Below are positions 14,623 through 19,734 of a stretch of 19,734 nt of DNA, piece after piece. Location: the NCBI GenBank assembly GCA_030634425.1, contig DAOWAU010000005.1:1-19734 (forward strand). The letters are read 5' to 3'. The position numbers and the translations under genes are program-made. Within the stretch, counting starts at the first letter, position 1, and every line of letters begins with the position of its first letter. The notes under the pieces were generated by a model. The model was not told the origin of the DNA. It saw nothing but the letters and a program-made list of their open reading frames with translations, and ran no database searches. The stretch comes from Dehalococcoidia bacterium (GTDB lineage Bacteria > Chloroflexota > Dehalococcoidia > Dehalococcoidales > E44-bin46).

Positions 14623-16590
14623 TTGGAAAAAGCAACAGCAATCACCTCCATGATGGCAGAGCAAAGGGAGCTTAACCCCCCGAAGGAACTCAGCAAAAAG
14701 GCATACATCAAGAGTATGGCTGAATATAAAAAGATTTATCAACAGTCCATCGATGACCCTGAGGGATTCTGGGGAAAGATGGCAGAACAACTGGACTGGT
14801 TCAAAAAGTGGGATAAGGTTCTGGTGGAGGACTTTAAGGAAGGCAAGCATGAGTGGTTTCTGGGTGGTAAGCTCAATGTTAGCTCTAACTGCTTGGACAG
14901 GCATCTCAACACCTGGAGAAAAAACAAGGCAGCACTGGTTTGGGAAGGAGACATCGGTGATAGCAAGACCCTTACCTATCAGGAGCTGTATTACCAGGTA
15001 TGCAAGTTTGCCAACGTCCTCAAAAAGCACGGTGTTAAAAAGGGTGACCGGGTTTCTATCTATCTACCCATGGTTCTTGAGCTACCAATTGCCATGCTAG
15101 CCTGCGCTCGCATTGGCGCCATCCACAGCGTTGTTTTTGGTGGTTTCAGTGCCGACGCATTGAGAGATAGAATTATTGACTGTGATTCCACGTTTCTCAT
15201 TTGCTCCGACGGTTACTACCGCGGCGGCAAGATAATCAGGAGCAAGGATAATGCCGACCAAGCCCTCGAGTCCTGCCCAAAGGTAAAGGATGTGATTGTG
15301 GTAAAGAGGGCTGATATTGGAGTAAATATACAGGAAGGGCGCGACTACTGGTGGCACGACGAGATAAACGCGGAGGACATCAAGCCATATTGTGAGCCAG
15401 AGGTCATGGACGCTGAGGACCCGCTTTTCATCTTATATACCAGCGGCAGCACCGGAAAGCCTAAGGGCGTACTCCATACTCAAGCCGGCTACCTCCTCTA
15501 CTGCTACCAAACGACTAAGTGGGTATTTGATATAAAGGAGGAAGATACCTTATGGTGCACCGCAGACATCGGCTGGGTAACTGGCCACAGTTACATTGTG
15601 TATGGGCCCTTAGCCTTGGGCGCAACCAGCCTGATGTTTGAAGGTGTGCCAAACTATCCCCACCCAGATAGATTCTGGAAAATTGTGGAGAAATACAGGG
15701 TTGATATTTTCTACACTGCCCCCACCGCTATTCGCGCTATAATGAAAGAAGGAGATGAGTGGCCTAACAAACACGACTTGAGCAGTCTGCGCATCCTGGG
15801 AACGGTTGGTGAACCTATTAACCCCGAAGTCTGGATGTGGTATTACAGTGTGATTGGCCACAACAGGTGCCCGGTTGTTGATACCTGGTGGCAGACTGAA
15901 ACTGGTGGTCACGTGATCACCCCACTAGCCGGAGTTGGTCCCCTCAAACCAGGGTCGGCCTCGTTACCCTTCCCAGGCATCGTACCGGCAGTGCTTAGGG
16001 AGGATGGCTCGGAAGCAGGCATCAACGAAGGTGGTTACCTGGTAATTAAGAGGCCCTGGCCAGGATTGATGCGAGGGGTATATGGTGACCCAAAGAGATT
16101 TAAGGAGACCTACTTCGTTCGATTCCCGGGGGTATATACTGCCGGAGACGGAGCTAGGGTGGACGAAGACGGTTACTACTGGCTAATGGGTCGTATAGAT
16201 GATGTTATTAACGTCTCAGGGCACCGCATTGGAACCGCCGAGGTTGAGAGTGCTCTGGTATCTCATAAGCTGGTGGCAGAGGCTGCCGTCGTTGGTATGC
16301 CTCACGACATCAAGGGACAGGGGATATATGCCTTCGTTACCCTCAACACTGGCGTTAAGAAGAGCGATGCCCTCAAGAAGGAGCTAGCCACTCACGTGCG
16401 TGGAGAAATCGGTCCGATAGCTACCCCGGATAAGATCCAGTTTGCCGATGGTCTACCCAAAACAAGAAGCGGCAAGATTATGAGGCGGATACTAACCAAG
16501 ATAGCCGCTGGCCAAACCGAGGAGTTGGGTGACACTAGCACCCTGGCTGATCCATCAGTGGTCACCACCCTGGTAGAGGGAAGGGATTAA
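14623..16590 (+). CDS. acsA: Acetate-CoA ligase (acetyl-CoA synthetase, AMP-forming)
   Basis: The enzyme turns acetate, ATP and CoA into acetyl-CoA via acetyl-AMP. The 655-residue product has the usual family length and domains: the acetyl-CoA synthetase N-terminal cap ([20 protein letters not shown]), the ATP-binding loop [10 protein letters not shown] (273-282), [29 protein letters not shown] with the Trp that limits the acyl pocket to acetate, YTAGDGA, and the C-terminal [11 protein letters not shown] (612-622), whose Lys618 is the catalytic lysine that protein acetylases silence in other bacteria. The start is TTG at 14623 with AGGAG about 7 nt upstream; an ATG ten codons in has no ribosome binding site. 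The stop is 2 bp from the stop of the opposing gene. Confidence 0.97.
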   Translation: MEKATAITSMMAEQRELNPPKELSKKAYIKSMAEYKKIYQQSIDDPEGFWGKMAEQLDWFKKWDKVLVEDFKEGKHEWFLGGKLNVSSNCLDRHLNTWRKNKAALVWEGDIGDSKTLTYQELYYQVCKFANVLKKHGVKKGDRVSIYLPMVLELPIAMLACARIGAIHSVVFGGFSADALRDRIIDCDSTFLICSDGYYRGGKIIRSKDNADQALESCPKVKDVIVVKRADIGVNIQEGRDYWWHDEINAEDIKPYCEPEVMDAEDPLFILYTSGSTGKPKGVLHTQAGYLLYCYQTTKWVFDIKEEDTLWCTADIGWVTGHSYIVYGPLALGATSLMFEGVPNYPHPDRFWKIVEKYRVDIFYTAPTAIRAIMKEGDEWPNKHDLSSLRILGTVGEPINPEVWMWYYSVIGHNRCPVVDTWWQTETGGHVITPLAGVGPLKPGSASLPFPGIVPAVLREDGSEAGINEGGYLVIKRPWPGLMRGVYGDPKRFKETYFVRFPGVYTAGDGARVDEDGYYWLMGRIDDVINVSGHRIGTAEVESALVSHKLVAEAAVVGMPHDIKGQGIYAFVTLNTGVKKSDALKKELATHVRGEIGPIATPDKIQFADGLPKTRSGKIMRRILTKIAAGQTEELGDTSTLADPSVVTTLVEGRD

Positions 16591-16592
16591 AT

Positions 16593-17276
16593 CTATCGAC
16601 CGATAATAGGGACTCGCTGGGGAAAACCATTAATATTTAGCTGCCGCAGTGCTTTCTTAGTATCACTGGCGATGCGGGCTTTATCACAGTTATTCAGCCT
16701 ATATTTAAATAGCCAATAGGTAAACTCTTTTAACTCGGTTAGGCTGATAGATTTAAGACGAGGGTAGCCCTTATCTTTGCGGAAACGTTTGAGTAATTCC
16801 GTTTCAGCAGTCCCATATATTCGCCGACAGGCCTCATTAACCACATCGTGCTCATTATTATAACCTAAAGACCGCCTCTCCTTGCGCACCTCCTCCTGCG
16901 CCGCCAGAATCAAAGCCTCCTCCACAGTGATGCCATAGAAGTAGTTAAGATATTGACGATACTTAGCCCTGCCGATAAGCTCCCTGAATTTCTCCGCAGT
17001 TAGCTTAAGCGGTGGTTTCCCATAAAAAAGAAGAGTACTCTTCTCATCGTCAGGCAACAAACCATCCACCGCATCGCACAGACGCTCGGCCAGAAGGAGC
17101 CAATCAAATGCTTCACCAGCGATAAGGTAACAATAACGGCGCTGGTTATGGACTTCTTCGGCAACAGTCCACATCCCGATAGCCTCGAGCAGGGCGATAT
17201 ACCAGTGTTTGCCACCGGTGATAGCCTGTTCCAAATGCCCTATTAGCTCGGTATTGCTAGTGGATGTCTTCTCCAT
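16593..17276 (-). CDS. Uncharacterised protein (227 aa)
   Basis: I do not recognise the family and assign no function. From ATG 17276 (GAGGG about 8 nt upstream; a TTG nine codons earlier is possible) the protein has 227 residues, no signal peptide and no membrane segment. It appears mostly helical and rich in Tyr, Arg, Lys and Glu. The N-terminal half has HWYIALLEAIGMWTVAEEV and a hydrophobic helix, GEAFDWLLLAERLCDAVDGL; the C-terminal half is basic (RRIYGTAETELLKRFRKDKGYPRL, YWLFKYRLNNCDKAR), which could suit nucleic-acid or protein binding. It lies 53 bp after polX on the same strand, so it may be the last gene of a secA-polX transcript. Long intact frame and normal codon use argue for a real gene. 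Confidence 0.8.
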   Translation of the reverse strand: MEKTSTSNTELIGHLEQAITGGKHWYIALLEAIGMWTVAEEVHNQRRYCYLIAGEAFDWLLLAERLCDAVDGLLPDDEKSTLLFYGKPPLKLTAEKFRELIGRAKYRQYLNYFYGITVEEALILAAQEEVRKERRSLGYNNEHDVVNEACRRIYGTAETELLKRFRKDKGYPRLKSISLTELKEFTYWLFKYRLNNCDKARIASDTKKALRQLNINGFPQRVPIIGR

Positions 17277-17329
17277 AGAAACTACCCTCTTAATACCTCC
17301 CAAAGCCGCTTATCAGGAAAAGCCTTAGA

Positions 17330-19051
17330 TTAATCCTCTAGATAAGATATTATCTCATCCAAGGGTCTGGTGTTCAATATATCCTGTTTCTGACACCATC
17401 CCCGCCTAGCCACCCCCACCCCAAAACGCATAAATTTCAGATGCCCGGTGCTATGGGCATCGGTATTAATTGCCAGTTTTACCCCCAGCTCCCTCGCCCG
17501 ATAGGCATGAATATCCTTGAGGTCCAGCCGACTGGGCATAGCATTGATCTCCAGGATGGTACCGGTTTTAGCCGCCGCCTGAAGGACAGCCTCCATATCT
17601 ACCGCCACCGGCTCCCTATCAGGTAACAGGCGGCTGGTAGGATGAGCAAGCACATCTACATTAGGGTCTTCTATCGCCCCGATAATCCGTCTGGTCATCC
17701 GCTCCTGACTCTGGTTCATCGCCGAATGCACCGCAGCAATCACAATATCCAGCTCAGCAAGAAGCTCGGCGGGCATATCCAGGCTACCATCGGCGCGAAT
17801 ATCAACCTCTATGCCACTGAGAATACGGATGCCCTCAATTTTCCGGTTGAGCTGCTCTATCTCCGCTATTTGCTGCCTCACCCGCTCGACATCTAGCCCG
17901 TGAGCGATACCCCGCCCCACCGAGTGCTCAGCAATGCCCAGATACTGATAGCCAAGGGCTCTGGCAGCCAGAGCCATGGCCTCAATGCTGTCACGCCCGT
18001 CGCTCCAGTTGGTATGAACATGGAGGTCGCCCTTGATATCAGACAATTCTATCAGCCTGGGTATAGTGCCCCGCTCCGCCCTTACTACCTCCTGTCCACC
18101 CTCTCTTATCTCAGGGGGGATAAACTCCAGACCCTGCCGCTGATAAAAAGCCTCCTCGGTGGCAAACTTCTCCAGCTCCCCGGTTTCCAGATTGGTGATG
18201 CCATACTCAGATAGCTTCAGTCCCATCCGGTGCGCCCTCTCCCTGAGGTCGATATTATGCTGCTTACTGCCGGTGAAATACTGCAGGGTGGAGCCAAAGG
18301 AGTCATGCTCCACTATCCTCAGGTCAACCTGAAGCCCCCCGGAAACAAGCACGCTTGCCTTGGTCTTGCCACTGGCTAAAACATCCTTGACCTGAGGCAA
18401 GGCAGTGAAGGCTTGGATTGCCTCCGTGGCATTATCTGCCGTGCCCATAAGGTCGATATCGCCCACCGACTCGCAGAAGCGGCGCAGACTCCCCGCCGGG
18501 GTGAAATTGCGCAATCCAGGCACAGGAGCGAGACCGGCTGAAATCTCCTCTGCTACAGGCAAGGCTTCGCCGAGAGGAATACGCTGGCTCTTTTTCTTCC
18601 TCCGCACCGCCTGAATCTGGTGCAGAATATTCTCCGCCGTTTTATCCCCCATACGGGGTAAGATAGTGACCTTACCCCCCACTATAGCCACCTCCAGCTC
18701 ATCTATTGACTTTATGTCAAGTTCTTTAGTGAGCAACATGGCTGTCTTGGGGCCAATGCCGGGGACATCAAGCAGGGTGCTAATCCCCTCGGGGAACTCA
18801 GCCTTCAGCTCTTCATAGAAGCCGAGCTTGCCCGTGGTTACCAGTTCGGTAATCTTCTTGGTAATCGCCTCCCCTACCCCGGGGACCTCTCTAAGCTTGC
18901 CGTCAGCCACCAGCCGCTCCGCCTCTACGGGCAGGTGGTCAATAGAACGAGCCGCCCTCTGGTAAGCCCTTATCTTAAACGGGTTCTCCTCTTTAAGCTC
19001 AAGAAGGTCAGCGATATCCTGAAATACCTTGGCAATCTCCTTATTGTTCAC
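17330..19051 (-). CDS. polX: DNA polymerase/3'-5' exonuclease PolX (family X polymerase with PHP domain)
   Basis: Bacterial PolX fills short gaps during base excision repair; its PHP domain supplies Mn2+-dependent 3'-5' exonuclease and often AP-endonuclease activity. Using GTG 19051 the protein has 573 residues, the typical length. Order: 8-kDa domain (1-60), helix-hairpin-helix motifs VPGVGEAITKKI (56-67) and VPGIGPKTAMLL (96-107), palm with GSLRRFCESVGDIDLM (catalytic Asp198 and Asp200) and VDLRI (Asp243), then PHP from about 340: DLHVHTNWSDG, GIAEHS, GIEVDIRADG, AAVHSAM, LAHPTSR and NTDAHS. All metal ligands appear present, so both activities should be intact. The GTG sits 10 bp after the secA stop with AAGGTGAG 9 nt upstream; an upstream ATG at 19117 would overlap secA and add an unconserved Ala-rich stretch. 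Confidence 0.95.
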   Translation of the reverse strand: MNNKEIAKVFQDIADLLELKEENPFKIRAYQRAARSIDHLPVEAERLVADGKLREVPGVGEAITKKITELVTTGKLGFYEELKAEFPEGISTLLDVPGIGPKTAMLLTKELDIKSIDELEVAIVGGKVTILPRMGDKTAENILHQIQAVRRKKKSQRIPLGEALPVAEEISAGLAPVPGLRNFTPAGSLRRFCESVGDIDLMGTADNATEAIQAFTALPQVKDVLASGKTKASVLVSGGLQVDLRIVEHDSFGSTLQYFTGSKQHNIDLRERAHRMGLKLSEYGITNLETGELEKFATEEAFYQRQGLEFIPPEIREGGQEVVRAERGTIPRLIELSDIKGDLHVHTNWSDGRDSIEAMALAARALGYQYLGIAEHSVGRGIAHGLDVERVRQQIAEIEQLNRKIEGIRILSGIEVDIRADGSLDMPAELLAELDIVIAAVHSAMNQSQERMTRRIIGAIEDPNVDVLAHPTSRLLPDREPVAVDMEAVLQAAAKTGTILEINAMPSRLDLKDIHAYRARELGVKLAINTDAHSTGHLKFMRFGVGVARRGWCQKQDILNTRPLDEIISYLED

Positions 19052-19061
19052 TGCCCCGATC

Positions 19062-19734
19062 TCACCTTCCGCAGCAGTACTTATACTTCTTGCCTGAGCC
19101 GCAGGGGCAGGGGTCATTTCTCCCTATCTTCTTGCCTCCAACCCTCACCCGCTTCTTAACCTTAGTGCCACCACCAGCACCGGAGGCAACCTGAGCCATG
19201 GGGGATGGCGCCGGGCGGGGGGCTTCCTTCTTTTCAATACGAGCGCGGTATATGATATGGGCTACATCATGCTGGATGGTGGACAACAAAAACTGGAATT
19301 GCTCGTGCCCCTGCCTCTTATAGGCAACCAGCGGGTCTCTCTGAGCTATCCCCATAAACCCTATCCCCTGGCGCATTTCCTCCATCCTGGTCAGGTGCTC
19401 CACCCACAGGCTGTCTATGATGCGGAGCATGACTAACCTCTCCAGCACCCTCATTTTATCTGGTTCAAACTCCTTCTCCCGCTGCTCATATAGAGCCTCT
19501 GCCTGCTCGATAAGCCTGGCTTCAATCTGCTCCGGCTTGAGCTGGGAGAGGGCATCGGCATTGAGCTCAGGTGGTAAGGGGAAAATAGCGCCAACATCAG
19601 CAATTAAGCCTTCCAGGTCCCAATCAATGCCGTGCTCATCGGGGATACGGGCTGCCACTATACCTTGTAGTTCCTCTCTAATCATGGAGAGGATGTTGGT
19701 CTTAAGGTCAGCACCGCCTAATATCTTCCTTCGC
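19062..19734 (-). CDS. secA: Preprotein translocase subunit SecA, C-terminal part (5' end outside window)
   Basis: SecA is the ATPase that drives proteins through SecYEG. About 224 C-terminal residues are present; the frame is open to the window edge, starting RRKILGGADLKTNILSMIREE. The part seen covers the helical wing/scaffold region with the conserved LRIIDSLWVEHLTRMEEMRQGIGFMGIAQRDPLVAYKRQG segment (positions about 19447-19320), a Pro/Ala/Gly-rich linker, and the C-terminal SEC-C zinc finger CPCGSGKKYKYCCG, which binds Zn2+ and helps contact SecB or ribosomes. The Walker and DEAD-motor motifs lie outside. The stop is followed 10 bp later by polX. Confidence 0.97.
   Translation of the reverse strand, partial: RRKILGGADLKTNILSMIREELQGIVAARIPDEHGIDWDLEGLIADVGAIFPLPPELNADALSQLKPEQIEARLIEQAEALYEQREKEFEPDKMRVLERLVMLRIIDSLWVEHLTRMEEMRQGIGFMGIAQRDPLVAYKRQGHEQFQFLLSTIQHDVAHIIYRARIEKKEAPRPAPSPMAQVASGAGGGTKVKKRVRVGGKKIGRNDPCPCGSGKKYKYCCGR

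Noticed and set aside
14524..15030. Long minus-strand open frame (168 codons) opposite acsA
   Set aside because: It overlaps the clear acsA coding sequence, has no recognisable domain and is a shadow of the acsA codon pattern.

Overview
The window reads as ordinary chromosome from a bacterium of the Chloroflexota, most likely the class Dehalococcoidia. This is an inference from protein character and gene order (S12 with the Gram-positive-type insert, ValRS with a KMSKV motif, a coaX-coaBC-valS run, a tungstate transporter next to Met-tRNA). I ran no database search. I see no phage, transposon, CRISPR or plasmid genes. Coding is dense, on both strands, with short intergenic spaces.

Left part (1-6652, all minus strand): the str operon (rpsL, rpsG, fusA, the last cut by the window edge) has a clear promoter and a leader with two perfect hairpins. 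Upstream lies a Met-tRNA (CAT) with its own strong promoter, followed by a gene of the dCTP deaminase/dUTPase family that looks more like a dUTPase. Next is a complete tungstate ABC importer, tupA-tupB-tupC. It is preceded by an extended -10 promoter and a leader RNA that fits the molybdenum/tungsten-cofactor (Moco/Tuco) riboswitch, with a terminator and a competing antiterminator. A 57-residue four-cysteine protein sits at 6479-6652.

Middle (6760-14540, plus strand): corA, a metallo-beta-lactamase-fold hydrolase and a Mut7-C PIN-type RNase/zinc-ribbon protein form one cluster. A second, with its own promoter, contains coaX and coaBC (first, and then third and fourth, steps of coenzyme A synthesis) and valS. 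A stand-alone cyclic-nucleotide-binding-like protein with its own promoter and strong ribosome binding site follows.

Right part (14623-19734): acsA (acetyl-CoA synthetase, plus strand) converges with 2 bp between stop codons on a minus-strand cluster: secA (3' end only), polX (family X polymerase with PHP nuclease) and a gene I do not recognise.

The genes are mostly housekeeping: translation, protein export, DNA repair, nucleotide sanitation, CoA and acetyl-CoA supply. Tungstate uptake and acetyl-CoA synthetase fit an anaerobic or facultative life with tungsten- or molybdenum-dependent oxidoreductases, but none of those enzymes is in the window. The most notable items are the riboswitch-controlled tup operon, the hexanucleotide-repeat acidic tail on ribosomal protein S12, the hairpin-rich str leader, the small four-Cys protein, and an extended -10 element (TGn) in six of the seven promoters I could place. 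I do not see a wholly new multi-gene system.
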